From Pomphorhynchus laevis (Eukaryota > Acanthocephala > Palaeacanthocephala > Echinorhynchida > Pomphorhynchidae), in the NCBI GenBank assembly GCA_012934845.2, contig WNNJ02003535.1, positions 60,501-124,500 on the forward strand: DNA of 64,000 nucleotides. The letters are read 5' to 3'. A model generated the notes under the pieces. The model worked only from the letters and a program-made list of their open reading frames with translations. It did not search any database and had not been told where the DNA came from. Positions 1 to 12,110 of the stretch are shown in pieces. Both the position numbers and the translations under genes were made by a program. Position 1 is the stretch's first letter. Each line of letters starts with the position of its first letter.

Positions 1-99
1 CCCATATTGATTCAAAATTCCCTCGTATCGATCTACGAAAAAGCGCTTGCGCGTAGAGACGCGGTCGTTTAAGTAGGCGAAATTTAATCCCACCAAGTT

Positions 100-1120
100 T
101 CTATGGGTTCGTCAAAGGTTTCTCAGTCCATTTATCTGTAGGTAAAGCGCATCAGTTCTGTCAGGATAATAGTTATCAACTTGCTTTGGCTGTTTTCATT
201 GATTTTTCTGCTGCATTTGACCGCATCTCTATTCCCTTTGTTTTCTTTTCTCTAAGGTCCCTCGGGTTGCCTGCGAGAATTGTTAACAGGGTGGAGATAC
301 TGCTGTACACCAAGCGATTCTATTATGAAGACGACCCTGATGCGCGTCAGTTCTATCCTATTACGGGTGTGCCTCAAAGATCACCACTTTCCAATATCTT
401 ATATCTTGCTGCCTCCATTGAACTCTTTAAAATATTTAAACGCGAACAACGTCTAGTGGTATATGCTGATGATACTACAGCCCTGTTTTCCGGATGCAGG
501 TGCAAAGATGTAGTCTCGGACATCAACCGTATATTTTTAAGATTAAAAGACCAGTTACCCAAGTCCAATCTTATTTTAAACTCTGACAAATCGCAAGTTG
601 TTGTCTTTCATAGCGCCCTTGCAACAAAGAAAAAGCTCAAGAGGTTAGCACTCTCTGCCCTCTCCTCCATTTTGACTAATCAACGACTCCCTGTCTTTAC
701 GAGTCGAGTAAAATACCTGGGGTTCACCGTTACGGTGAACTGATCGGCGAAAGCAGACCTGGATAGACTTAAACGTATCCTGAAGAGAGCTGGATCGGCT
801 CTGAAACGGGCCCAACATCTGTCATTGAAAGGGAAAACTCAGGTGCGCCTCTGGGGCACTCGGGCTATCTCGGGATTAGTCTTTTTCTCTAGGAGACGTC
901 TACCAGAGCAAATGCTAAGGTTTCTCAAGCTCTTCGTCTCTCGATTACCCAGCATAGTCCGCGTCGATTGGACTCTTCGGGGGGGGGTGAAAGACCCTGT
1001 GTGGTTCAGTCGTAAGGCGGCGTTTTGAATTGGCTGTTGAGCTCAGATCCCACTGGACCTGAGGCCATGAATATGATGGAAGAAGTAGACAAGTTTTTCC
1101 GGAAGACGATGATTTCTGAT
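100..1120 (+). mobile_element. LINE reverse transcriptase fragment (5'-truncated)
   Basis: An open frame from 186 to 1028 encodes a non-LTR reverse transcriptase. It shows FIDFSAAFDR near residue 4, GVPQRSPLSN near 61, the catalytic VVYADD near 91, then LNSDKS and VKYLGF. It enters from upstream without a real ATG, so the 5' part is missing. One in-frame TGA at 741-743 splits it; the same frame continues to 1028 with the usual thumb and C-terminal region (SLKGKTQVRLWG). A T-rich tail follows to about 1,330. A diverged copy of the same C-terminal part lies at 5,917-6,500. The clade is uncertain (R1/jockey-like layout). Inactive. Confidence 0.8.
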
Positions 1121-1329
1121 TTCTGACGTCTCTTTTTTTCTATTTTTGTTTTAATTCTATTTAATATATGTATTATTTTTGTTAAGAAAATCGTTATTAT
1201 TAAGCGGTTGCATGTTTTTGCGCCGTACTGACTTTGATTTATTCTTTATAACTATAGCAGATTCATTTATTGTCTGGTTTTTTTTAGTGAAAAACTTGTC
1301 GTTTGTTATATCTGAACATAGTCGGTCGT

Positions 1330-2330
1330 TAGATGCTGCTAATGTTACAAATGTTGAAAAGGATATTTAGCCAAAAGACTTGTTGAGTTGATCCCAACTT
1401 GTTTTGTTGATATCTTATTCGTAATAAGATCGTTTCCGTTCGAAGCTTGGAAAGAAGATGGTGTGAAACCATCTTGTTGTTAGACCATAATCTTGGAAAG
1501 AAGATGGTCTAAGATGTTCAGGGTCTTAAAAAGATCCTGGACATATTAGACAGTAGACGACATAATATAAGAATTACATGCAGATGGTGTGAGACGAAAG
1601 CAGAAAGTGTATGATTTCGAAAAAATGCAATATCAGAGAGTTGGGAAACTTAAGTCGCAAACAACAAGCCAATCAACAGTAAGATTGTTGCAAATGACAA
1701 AATCACCGCTTCAAGCTAATTCAGTAGCTTGTACTCCCCACAACTGGATTAAAGTTAGGACAAAAGCTAGCTCGAAACAGTGACTTTGTGATTTACGACA
1801 ATCTCACTGTTGAATTTCTTTCGTGGTGCTGACAACCTGATATATACCGATTCCACGAATAAAGCTTTTCCATTTGAGGAAATTTATAGATATCCTGATG
1901 CATAGCAGAAGTGCATCGTAGTGCTACATTGTATTATCTGGTAGACAACTGGTGTGTATTTTGTAGTACAACGCTCTAGGTTCTACAACGCTTAATACAG
2001 ATTGGTGACTATTTGCAGTTGCAAACCCAAGTCTTTGCAAGATAACAAGGAGCTTCCGTTGCCTTAAATCACCGTCTAGCTTTTCTCCCAACTATAATCT
2101 AGTTGTGGGGAGTACAAGCTACTGATTAGAGTCAATTAGCTCGAAACGGTGATTTTGTCATTTGCGACAATCTCACTTTTGAATTTATTTCGTGATGCTG
2201 ACAACCTGATATAAACCGATTCCACGATATTGTAAGATGCACTATTATATCTTTGTACTTTCTAATTTAATCTTTAATTCCGAAGAGTATGTTTAGTCGA
2301 AAGACTTGTTGAATATAATGGAAATTACAT
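1330..2330. repeat. Compound repeat region, direct and inverted copies
   Basis: A block of about 95 bp at 1,768-1,862 returns in direct orientation at 2,137-2,231, offset 369 bp, and ends in the shared phrase TGACAACCTGATATA. The 16-bp phrase at 1,731 (TGTACTCCCCACAACT) recurs as its exact reverse complement at 2,101-2,116. The stretch 1,675-1,720 is a rough inverted copy of 1,764-1,815, so the block can fold on itself. A motif like GACTTGTTGA at about 1,380 and 2,305 also occurs just after the gypsy fragment at 7,010. The element family is not identified. Confidence 0.5.
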
Positions 2331-3650
2331 GATTATTAATCGCAAATGTTTAACTAAATTGGGATGAACGTTGAAACGCCGAATTTATCACGTCGAAAGC
2401 CCGAAACAAATTTCGCTATCAAGCTACGGTAACAATTGTTCAAATGGATCGATAAGTTGCTTTCTAGTTTTGATGAAATCAGTTTTGAAGTTCATATTTA
2501 GCTATCAAATATCCATTATACAATGACAGTGAATATTGAGCTGCTATATATGCATATTCACAATGCAGATTAGAATATTAATAAAATATCTAATCTTAAT
2601 ATAAAATATTACCAAAAAATATTGATACCATATATCAAAATCACCGAATGTGCAATTGGAAATTTAATTGTTAAATCGATATCTTCCAACGTTTTTTCAC
2701 CGAAAAATTAATTTAAATCTAGAAACAACGACATATCCCATGCTAGTGAAATTTTATTTAATGAGCTGTTCCCAGTGAAGAAAAGTATCTTGGCAAATTC
2801 CGAATGTTATTTGCCTTTAACGAACTGACACAAGCATTTGCTGGTTATTTTGGAAAGATTCTGTGCCACCTCGGCAAAACATAATGCTATTATGGTCACT
2901 GTAAAGACTATATCTGGACATATACTATTTAAATGAACTGAAATCAGCATTTGTACTAAACGATTTGCGATATATTAAAAGAAATGACCGTTCTACACTT
3001 ACTGTGGATTTCTACAATGATGTGATTCATAATCCATGCATGGGAACGAACCTAACTTTTTAATACGTTTCGTCAAACGATGTGACTATCCCATTGTTAA
3101 AAGCATCACCAATTGGGGCATTGGCGCTCTTCTTGCTGTTTCGAACACAGATGCTTCAAATTTTATGAATCTGAAAATAAGATTTCAGATTAAAATAAGT
3201 TTTCCAACATTTATCAACTTTGGGTTGCATCACCCGGCATTCTCAAAGAAATGTAAGTTATTCAAGGATTATCAAAGCCGGAACGTGAAGAAGTCTTCTG
3301 CTGCTCTAAAAACATTCACCGAAGCCATATAAGCAAACATATTGGGTCTTTAATCCCATGTTCTGGATTCTTCTTACTCGATGAATAGGGAATTCGAGTA
3401 GGACAAGTCTCTAATGGACTAGAAATTTGTCGAATAAACAAAAATCCTGACAACCTTGCTAATTAAAAGGAACTCTGCGATGTTGACTCCGTCCTCTCCA
3501 CTGATAGCAAAAGTAACTTTGAACTATCGAACCTCTTCTGGCAACGTTACAAATAATATCAAAATGGCGAAAAATAAATCGAAATGAAGATCAAGAGATG
3601 GTGATGCTTCGTCCGCTAGTTGAACCAACTACAAAACTGGCAGGGTTTAA
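2232..3650. other. Unassigned AT-rich stretch with one unrecognised open frame
   Basis: The longest open frame is 3,036-3,332 on + (98 aa). I do not recognise it: no signal peptide, membrane segment or known motif is visible. There is no start context or splice structure to argue for it. It lies between retroelement fragments and is probably degraded element sequence. Nothing else was found in this stretch. Confidence 0.3.
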
Positions 3651-4540
3651 AAAAGGATTTTTTTAACGTGGCAAATGCGTGCCAGCTCGCGCTTACATGA
3701 TCACAACAAAACAAAACTGTAAATCAGGTGTCGAGAAGATGTGAATGGAGGAGGTGTTTGAATGTGATAAAGGAGGGGGCGCGGCGGACGTCGAGAGGGA
3801 GTTGATTCCAGGCGAGTGAGGCGGCGACGAGGAAGGATCGGAGACCGTAGTTGTTGGAGTAATTAGGAACGTGGAGTAAGAGGGTATGACATAAACGAAG
3901 CGATAGCGAGGTGGGGCGAGTATCGTCTAAGAAAGGAAGGTTGATGAACGATGGGGAGCCGACAGCGATGAGACGAAAAGTAACGAGAAGAAGGCGGAGT
4001 TTGATGCGGATGTGGATGGTGGGCCAGGAGAGTTGGGCAAAATATGTGGATGTGTGGTCGAAGCGACGGAGACGAAAGAGCACTCGAACGGCGGTGTTGA
4101 TTATTCGTTGTAGGGGTAGGATGATGGATTTTGGAGAATTGGCGAAAAGGTTAAGGCAGTAATCGATTTTAGGGAAAAGAAGCGATGAAAGAAGATACAT
4201 ACAAGAACGGAAGTCGATAAGGGGGCGGATACGGCGGATGTCACGGAGAATTAAGTTAGATGAGCGGACCTTGTCACGGACGAAGGGTTTAAGGGAAAGG
4301 TGATCATCGAAATGGAAGCCTAAGAAAGTGAGATTGTGAACTATGGGGATGATCGATGAGGCAAAATATACAGTGGGAGGAAATATGTTTGGTTAACGGG
4401 AGAGGATCCACATTGTTTTGGACTTTTCGGTGTTTAGAACGAGATGGAGATTGGATAGACGTTTGTAGATTGAAGAAAGACAGTTGAGGCGGAGTTAGCC
4501 AGCCAACATGTTGAGATTAGCAAAGAAAAGGGTATCCTTT
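3650..4540 (-). mobile_element. LINE 3' end: C-terminal reverse transcriptase region
   Basis: On the minus strand the frame at 4200-3724 (158 aa) gives a typical LINE C-terminus: PKIDYCLNLFANSP, then SWPTIHIRIK, NYGLRSFLVAASLAWNQLP, and a closing FKHLLHSHLL. The frame upstream (about 4,540-4,200) carries LNTEKSKTMW and FLGFHFDDHL-like sequence, the part following the YADD box. It resembles CR1/L2/jockey-type LINEs and may belong to the family whose 5' part lies at 52.6-54.9 kb. It is a 5'-truncated insertion on the opposite strand to its neighbours. Confidence 0.75.
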
Positions 4541-4589
4541 CTGCTTATAGGCGCAACTAGTTGGCCCGCTTTTCCCACCATTAAGTTAA

Positions 4590-6500
4590 CACAATGAAAA
4601 GTAGTTAACATCCGTCAGTGGAATTCGGGAGGTGATTCTGCTCTTAGTATACTACCTGTTTGAGATGCAGATGTTATTATTCTTCAGGAGACTAAGTCAA
4701 TCTGATCTCCCAAGGACATTACTCGATTTTTACCAATGCATATAATCGCCCACTATACTCCTTATATAGCCTGCCTCACTTTTCTTCATCTCATGGTTTT
4801 ATAGCCTAATATAACTTAAAATAAGTTATATTAAGCTAATATAACTTATTCAAATAAGTTAACTTAAATAAGTTATATTATATTAGATTATTATTAGATT
4901 ATATTATATTATAACTTTTATAACTTAAAAGCCATTTAAGATCCTTCCTTTTACTGAATTACTCTTGTTTGCTATGTAATTGTCTAGCCATAACACTTTG
5001 TAAGAACGGTAAAATCATAAACATAGCTAACATTTATATTCGACAGGGGGATATTCACAAAAATCGGGACCTCATGGATCGTATATTAGGTAGCGTTTAT
5101 GATATGTTACATGGTAGCTTTGACGGCATAACTGGTTGTTAGATTTAAATAGGACTCTACAGAGTCCTGATTTGATTTAACAATTTAATCCTGATTCCTT
5201 ATATATAAACCACCACCCCGACCTTTCATTCCACAACAACTAATTATCTCCTTGGTATTATACTAACACATAAAAAGTGGCTGTTAAATCTTTTCCGTGT
5301 TGAGCAGTCGCCCTAGCAACTATCAATCCCACATGACCTATTTTGTTGCGGTTGGATGATGATAAGCTGCTGAGGATGTTCCACTTTGATCAAATCAGGA
5401 TGGTCATTTTCCAGGCTGCTATCGAACACTTTATGTTATAGGAAATGGGAATTTAACCCCGATATAATTCTTTTTCACTTCGCAAGTTACGGTTATTCTA
5501 TCGACTACATAAAAGGTCGCATTTTCAATCCAATTCCAACAATACTTAAGGTCCTAGCCAAAATACTTCACCTTCTTAATCTTTATGTTAACTTCATGCA
5601 GGCTCTCTTAAACGTATATTAAAGTTCTAGTTATAGACTCCAGCTGGGCAAGGATGACCTTAAGCTTTCCATGTCTTCATTTTGAAAGATATTCAAGAAG
5701 GAGAAGTTTGTCTTCTTTGATTAGTCAACAAATTTCCTTTTTCATAACTTGTCAAAAATTCTGTTTTTAATTGTTTCGTAATTGCGGAATTTCAATTAGT
5801 CAAACAATTCTGATTTATTATTGGTTAAAAGTGCTGTGTTATTTATTGGTCAAAAAATTGTTTTTAATTGCTTGAAACATGCGGTATTATGATCGGCGTA
5901 AACATGCGGTGTTTTAATGACAAAAATTATATTTTATGATATTGAAAAAATGGATGTTTTAATTGGCAAAAACGAGCCGTTTCTTCATAATATAAAAAGT
6001 ACATTTACTCTCATTCAATCTTGTCATTCCTCCAAATCGCTGATGGTTTTCTTTCATGACACGACTGCGACCAAGAAAAAGTTAAACAAACGAACAGCAA
6101 CATATCTCTCCTTCATTATGAATAATCGACCGTTCCTAGTCTTCACACACCAAGTAAGATATTTAGTGTTAACCGTTATGGCTATTAGGACATCCGGATC
6201 CTACGATAATAAGCTGAGGAGCGTTCTGAAGCGAGCTTGATGCGCTCTGAAACGGGCCCAATGTCTGTAATTAAGAAGACGTGCCTAGCGGTGACTCTGA
6301 TTCACCTGGGCAATCTCTTTTAATTTCAAGAAGACGCCCTCAGAGCAAAGACAGATTTCTTAAGTTTCTCATTTTGAATCTACTGACCATCGTGCGCTTG
6401 GATTTGATCTACATGTGTGTCAAAGGCTCGGGATGCCTTAGTCGGAGAGTGGCGTGCTTGTGTCAGCTGGCGGGTTCTGATCCCAATTCATCGCTGTAGA
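4590..6500 (+). mobile_element. Degraded LINE: endonuclease remnant plus RT C-terminus
   Basis: Around 4,610-4,720 a broken reading gives NIRQWNSGGDSALSILPV then DADVIILQETKS, the start of an APE-type endonuclease. Around 5,020-5,110 comes NIANIYIRQGDIHKNRDL, the next endonuclease block, and 5,386-5,622 is the linker before the RT. Frames 5,917-6,240 and 6,281-6,499 match the RT C-terminus of the element at 186-1,028 (ATKKKLNKR, CALKRAQC, SRRRPQSKD). The RT core is missing, so this is an old LINE with a large internal deletion. AT-rich simple sequence at 4,800-4,925 interrupts it. Confidence 0.65.
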
Positions 6501-6559
6501 ATCCACAATAATAAAGTAGATGGGACTACAATTCTGTACATTTAGATTTTGTGGTTTCT

Positions 6560-6990
6560 AAAACTCCAGGAACCTGAAAATGCACTATTTGCATCATTCT
6601 AATACGTATTTCACACTCAAATAGGCATAACAGCGCTATTCTTAAATCGACAGAGAAGCATTAGCGTTAGTGAATGGTGACTTTAAGTTCCATAATTACT
6701 TAACAAGAAGAAACTTTATTCTCGTTAGTGATCACAAGTTTCTAAAGCATATATTTTGACAGAATCTTAATTCATAAAAGCTTATGTATCATCGCTAAGT
6801 AGATGACAATCGTTGCTTACTCAATACGATTTTGAATTTGAAGATTTCTCGAGCATAGATAATGCAATGGCTGATGTTTTATCACGATCTTATGTTCGGG
6901 ACGAATCAACATTGAGTCGGCACTAAGATAATAATGCTGTTACTGAACGTAATCCACGTTTAAGGGTGCTAATGCTACAACTAGCGACGA
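6560..6990 (+). mobile_element. Fossil Ty3/gypsy-type LTR retrotransposon fragment (RNase H region)
   Basis: A short stretch resembles the RNase H part of a Ty3/gypsy pol gene (REALALVNGDFKFHNYL, then ILVSDHKFLKHI, then ADVLSRSYV near 6,875-6,900). No flanking LTRs, capsid or integrase were recognised. It is an old, broken relic, closely following the LINE remnant upstream. Confidence 0.6.
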
Positions 6991-6999
6991 GCGTTTCGA

Positions 7000-8030
7000 G
7001 CCGAAATACTTGTTGAATATAATCGTTCAACAGTAAGAAGAACATTAAAATATTCCAGAGACATTGACTACTCTTATGAGTCAATTAGTGTCAATTATGT
7101 AAGTATTATGCCTTATCATGAATTTTCAATGGTCGTGCTAAGAGATTTGTATTGTTTAAAAAACTAGGCATTAACTTTATATCAAATATCCGAGCGATTT
7201 TTAAGACTATATTAGTTTCTCATGTCATACAGAAATACACTTAATCCAAGCACTTTAAAACTACAATTGTTATGATAACAGGACTTTCCCGCTAATGCAG
7301 GCTTAACCGATTCGTCGTCGAGTGATGTGTTTTGTTTGGATATCGCATATTGTCAGTTAACTTACCAGTGGTGGGATCTGGGCCAAACTTGAATATTTAG
7401 GCGTCTTAATAACTGACCTGCTTGCATCAGCAATAGGGCTAGTTCGTTTGTGGATTAGCTCGGATTCCTTTTATGACCCCTACAGCGCATTAATTTTAAG
7501 AAAGCGATTGAGGGATAATGTGAACTTGTTTTCTCTCAACAGAAGATATATGACTATCAGTGTTTATGGGGGACAGCAAATATCTGATTAAAAATATGTT
7601 TCCTTGCAGGGATTGGAATTAAATTGATAAAAGATACGGAACACAGAAGATAACTGAACAAAAGCAACGACAATGATGACGACGAGATACAATTTAATGA
7701 ATCAAAATCAAAACGATGGACAGCTTGCTACTGATTGAATCAACTGACAAAGTCGGGTGCTATGCGCTCGGGCGATTGCGCGGAATGGTCGAAACAAAGT
7801 TTAACGTTTACTGTAATGGACTCGTTTATTTACATGAACGTGAAACGTTACTATGTTGAAGAGAAAATAACCAGATTTAGTGGGGAAGGTAAATCGCTTT
7901 GGTATTGACATAGACGGAGTTATCTCTCTGCATTATTTTAGTAACGGTACTCAACTTTTAGATCAAGGTGAGAGCTCGCACTATTCATGAGTTGCTATGG
8001 GAAGCGTTTACAGGCGGGTATGTGGATGCT
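7000..8030. other. No gene recognised
   Basis: Mixed-composition DNA with short open frames only. Some of it, especially after about 7,600, may be the 5' part of the RTE-like LINE that follows, but no motif is clear enough to call. Confidence 0.3.
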
Positions 8031-8960
8031 CATAAATCTTCGTTTTAGTCGAGAAACTAAGGATTAGCTTTTTACTCTTTCAACTATTCTAAAACGCACT
8101 GGGATTACGCTTAACCTGTTCACATGTATTTTGTGGATTTTAACAAGCCTTTCGACCAGGTATCAAGATATAGGTTTTGGAAGGTACTTAAAAAGTTCAA
8201 AGTTCCGCACTACTTCATTATAGCTGTGGCTTCTTTATGCTAACTAAATACGAGTTGCACTAGTGTTTTAGGCAGAAAGTCTGAGTCGTTTCTTGTAGGT
8301 ATTAGGCTCCGTTATGGCTATCAACTGTTTCCACTTTTGTTCCATGTTTACATGGATACAATTTCAAGAAACGACGATTCGTTAAAGTTCGGTCTTCAGT
8401 TTGGTTCCATCAGAATATCATATTTGCTTTAGCAAACTATATTGTTTTGTTTGCCTCCATACTGATTACCTACAATGCGTACTCGAGAGATTTACTGCTG
8501 AAAGTCAAGTAGCTGTTATGGAAGTTAGCAAATCTAAAACTATTTAGATGTGCTTTGCTCTGCACAAGGTAGCATCGTCGATACAAATTCATGATAAGGT
8601 CTTTCTCGACTTGGAAGAGGTCAAGTAATTGGGCGCCTTGTTCTCGAGTGATAGTAGAAACTAACGCAGTAATTTGTTTGAGCAAATCAATTGTGGCAAA
8701 GATAGAGCTAGGCTGTCACTCGAATCTTTCAATTTATCTATGTATTCTATCCTATCCTCACTTATGTAAATGAATTTTGGGTCATGACTGTAAGGACTAG
8801 ATCTCAATACGACCGAAATGATGTTCTATCGTGGTTATGGCTAGATATAGCTAGAAACTTGGTGATCTACGATTATCCTGGAGTAAAATCGCTGCTCCTA
8901 CACATTGAAGGAAGTCAGCTAAGGTGGCTAGACTATTTTTTAAAGATAGTTTAGATTCTT
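8030..8960 (+). mobile_element. RTE-like LINE reverse transcriptase fragment
   Basis: Broken frames read FVDFNKPFDQVSRYRFWKVL near 8,138-8,200, then GRKSESFLVGIRLRYGYQLF near 8,270-8,330, and a C-terminal KVASSIQIHDKVF near 8,565-8,605. The last two match the opposite-strand element at 44.8-46.3 kb (VVGKKYESVSLGVGLQKGC; NKVASSIRTGDKVL), so two copies of one family lie in this window. Several stops and shifts make it inactive. Confidence 0.7.
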
Positions 8961-9003
8961 CCTTGTGAAATATTCTAATTTGGACTTTTTTTGCCAAGAA
9001 CAA

Positions 9004-9400
9004 TCTGCATTGTTTAATTATCTATTAATTGAAATATATTATGTTTCTAAAATATTGTGTATTCTGTGTCAAGATCGATTCTGCATTCAAATGTTACATT
9101 CATGATAATTTAATATTTAATATTACTTTGCATTTAAGCAAAATAATTTTATTTTAAATAATTACTATTTAATCGCATCAAATATATAAAAAGTAATCGA
9201 GTTAACACTCGATTACTATGTTTGACGTTTACACTCTATTGCTAGGTTTTGGTTTTAAATTACTCGATAGTAAGAAAATTTGTCGACTCAGAGCAATCTG
9301 CATTTTTTATTATCTATTATTTGAAATATATTATTTTTCTAAAATGTTGTCTTTATTCTGTGTTAAGGTCGATTCTGCGTTCAAATGTTACATCCATGAA
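9004..9400 (+). repeat. Tandem duplication of about 293 bp including an LRR exon start
   Basis: The stretch 9,004-9,105 recurs with about 85-90% identity at 9,297-9,400. The downstream copy leads into the intact LRR exon at 9,368. The upstream copy has the same acceptor and first codons (SILHSNVTF, from about 9,075) but soon meets a stop, so it is a decayed exon copy. Confidence 0.6.
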
Positions 9401-9439
9401 TTTTCTCTATCGCGTTAATGCTCCTTACCTTGTACATCT
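9368..9439 (+). CDS. LRR micro-exon A1
   Basis: 72 nt, acceptor GTTAAG, donor GTAAAT, phase 2-2. It encodes (L)SILRSNVTSMNFLYRV...LVHL, one LRR with the N of the LxxN motif at residue 5-6. A decayed tandem copy lies about 293 bp upstream. The donor is weaker than in other exons. Confidence 0.6.
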
Positions 9440-9489
9440 GTAAATAAACACATTATCCGTAAACCTTTATTATATCCTTTAAATTGTAG

Positions 9490-9561
9490 TTCACTTTCTG
9501 GCAACATAATTGAAGAATTGAATTTTGCAATATTTAAATTTATTCCCAATGTCCAATATTT
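9490..9561 (+). CDS. LRR micro-exon A2
   Basis: 72 nt, acceptor TTGTAG, donor GTAAGT, phase 2-2, after a 50-nt intron. It encodes SLSGNIIEELNFAIFKFI then VQYL, a textbook LRR (LxLSGNxIxxL). The split codon with A1 is CTT (Leu). Confidence 0.8.
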
Positions 9562-10400
9562 GTAAGTACAAACTTTTAAATACGTGTTGTTTTAAATAGT
9601 AAACTTAATAATGATTTTTATAAATATAACACTCGTTTCCGATCTATTTGAACTACATTTAGACACATTTTTGAACTATTTTAAACCGAGGTATTTGATT
9701 ATATATATTAATTTAATATATTAATATATATTAATTTAATAATATCTTAAAATATATCATGTATATTTTATATATTCAAATATCTTGATAAAATATTTCT
9801 GCAAAAGCAAAAATATTAAATACCTATCATTATATCCTCCAATATAATGCCAGGTATTGTCATAGGACTTGTAATCACAAGTAAGTACCAGAGTTGAAGA
9901 TAAAAGCTATGAAACTTTTAAAATGTTCAAAAAGATAAACTGTGGAATTCTATTATTCCAACATCATAGCAAACTCGTTAGTCAGCATGATATTCGATTT
10001 AGCAAAAATACACGAAGCTGATTATCTGATGCGCTCTTTTATTGTTATATACATTTTCGCTTATTACAAGACCTCAAAATATCTAACTATAAATTAAATA
10101 GATATACCTCAAATTCTTTGACTTTTTATATATCCGTTACATTTTATAAAAGGAAATTGCAAAGGAAATACTTAATATGGTTTACTATTACGCCCTTACG
10201 CAATAAAGTTTAAACTGATATAATTTAAACCGTATCTCGTTTTGGAATATTATTTTTTTGAACATTTTTAATTTGGGATTGACTTTGTGAATATAAACAA
10301 ATGAATTTTTGCATTTAATCGCTTAAAATGCTCTAAATTATTTAAAAATATAAATTGTAAACCTTTTGATTATATATTCAAGTAATTTGTCTTTGTGTAG

Positions 10401-10472
10401 AAACTTATCATTCAATCGGATAGTGACGATAACCAAAGCACAACTGCCCCAAACATATAACTTAAAATCTTT
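10401..10472 (+). CDS. LRR micro-exon A3
   Basis: 72 nt, acceptor GTGTAG, donor GTAAGT, phase 2-2. It encodes NLSFNRIVTITKAQLPQ and ends NLKSL. Joined to A2 through TTA (Leu). A strong LRR match. Confidence 0.8.
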
Positions 10473-10684
10473 GTAAGTTAGCAGTTTTTAAGTTAGATTT
10501 ATTCAGAATTGTTTGCCTATTTGTTCACGTATATTTATTTTCTACATTTGTTACGGGCAAAATTGATTCATGCAAATTAAATGAAATACATTAGATAACT
10601 AAACTTTACGTAAATTAGTAATTACATATTATTCTTATAACATGTAAGAATTACCATAAATGAATGATCATCATTATACGCGAG

Positions 10685-11141
10685 AATGGTCAAATGAGAA
10701 TGTTATTTCAGGTTTGCTCATGATTTAAACAAGTGGATTTTTGTCTTCGGAGTTGCATATCAAACGCTGCTTCAAAGCAGCGTTTGATAGTGTAAATCGT
10801 GATGTTGCCTATGTTGCGGAACTCTGGAGTTATGCGAAATAATTGAGGCTCTTTATCGACAAACTGAATCGATTGCACGCGAGAATGGTCATGTGGGAAT
10901 ACCCTTTCCGACTTGCTCAATAGTTAGACAAGGTAGAGTTTTGTCTCAGGAGTTGCATAATCTTACAATCAATGAATTACTTAGAGAATGTTTAGACGAG
11001 CAACCAAAAGGAATCCGAATTTACCCCAACAATTGTTTACTAACTGATCTTACATATGCTGACGATGTCGCTCTTTTAGTGGAAACTGCAGCTGATTTAC
11101 AATTCATGATTATTAGAATTTATACTGCATTAGCAAAATAA
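10685..11141 (+). mobile_element. LINE reverse transcriptase fragment inside gene A intron
   Basis: The frame 10,893-11,141 reads an RT palm: SIVRQGRVLSQELHNLTINE, GIRIYPNNCLL, then LTYADDVALL with the catalytic ADD. Just upstream a broken FKAAFDSVNRDVAY is the preceding RT box. The segment 10,685-10,770 is a diverged direct copy of 10,880-10,962. A perfect palindrome sits at 10,759-10,788. Truncated at both ends. Confidence 0.7.
10759..10788. repeat. Perfect inverted repeat, 14-bp arms, 2-nt spacer
   Basis: ATCAAACGCTGCTT is followed by CA and its exact reverse complement. It lies at the junction between the two direct copies in the LINE fragment, so it probably formed at a rearrangement breakpoint. 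Confidence 0.7.
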
Positions 11142-11870
11142 AGAAGTTTCCGTACATTAGAATGATTTCTAATGCACGGAAATCAAAAATGATTTCCGCA
11201 GAGCATTTCTTTTTTGTTCTGATTGTTTCATTCCTTATTAACAATCTTTTTACTCTATGATGATGGGCACTACTTGCGTGGACAAATGATCTAACCCATT
11301 CAAATTTCTTATGTAGATAGGTTTGCCGTCCACTCCGGATATTGAAGCAAATTTCTTTATCCAAAAAGTTTAAAACTTTCCCATTATTATTGGTAATGCT
11401 GAATTTCAATTCCGAATGTGCATTTAATTCTTCAATGTATTTGTTTAAAACTTCTTTACCATGATGCACACTCCAAAAATGTCGTCAACATAACGGATCC
11501 ACACTATTGGATTTAAGTTACGTTGTCTCATGAATGACTCATCGATAAAGGCCATATACAACCTTGCATATGTTGGCCCTACAGGACTGCCTATGGCAGT
11601 GCCAATCTTCTGCTTATAAAGTTGTTCATTGAAAATAAACGTGTTTGAATTTAATACTATCTCCACAAGTGAACAAACACGTTGAATATTCACGTTACTT
11701 GCATTTGGCGTTGGAGGTGATATTCAATAGCCTTAATTTTATTTTCATTGCGTACGGACGTAAATAATGATTCCACATCAATGGTGAACAGTATTGATTG
11801 TTCATTGATATTCTGCTTTATATTTTCAAATCGTCTAATAAATTCATCGCTTGCGTGGACAAATGATTTT
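11120..11870 (-). mobile_element. Penelope-like element RT fragment
   Basis: Reading the minus strand from 11,870 down: FTIDVESLFTSV, then FIFNEQLYKQKIGTAIGSPV and PTYARLYMAF, then WIRYVDDIFGV, then LNFLDKEICFNI. These are the consecutive motifs of a PLE-type reverse transcriptase, including the catalytic YVDD. It is cut into at least two frames. Copies of its 3' third recur at 11,845-12,080 (same strand) and 12,460-12,720 (opposite strand). Confidence 0.75.
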
Positions 11871-12110
11871 TCAAATTTTTTATATAGAGAGGTTTGCCAT
11901 CCACTCCGGATATTAAAGCAAATTTCTTTTTACAAAAAGTTTAAAACTTTTCCATTATTAAAGTTAAATTTCAATTCTGAATGTGCATTTAATTCTTTAA
12001 TGTATTAGTTTAAAGCTACTTTACGATTATGCCACATTGCACAAATGTCGTCAACATAACGGATCCACACCATTCGATTTAGATCATTTTTCGTTGGATT
12101 TAGTTCATAA
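11845..12110 (-). repeat. Second partial copy of the PLE RT 3' region
   Basis: About 230 bp repeating 11,280-11,510 in the same orientation with some 85-90% identity, including the stretch that encodes the RYVDD neighbourhood and LNFLDKE. It is degraded by deletions and looks like a local duplication or nested insertion. Confidence 0.6.

Noticed and set aside
3036-3332. 98-aa open frame as a host gene
   Set aside because: No domain, splice structure or start context; surrounded by element debris.
7055-7099. DIDYSYES-like frame before a GTAAGT at about 7,100
   Set aside because: The donor is in phase 0, not phase 2 as in all LRR exons, and the frame lies beside retroelement relics.
9842-9872. 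27-nt Cys-containing exon before GTAAGT at about 9,872
   Set aside because: The phase fits but the piece is too short to support, and the flanking sequence has no LRR signal.
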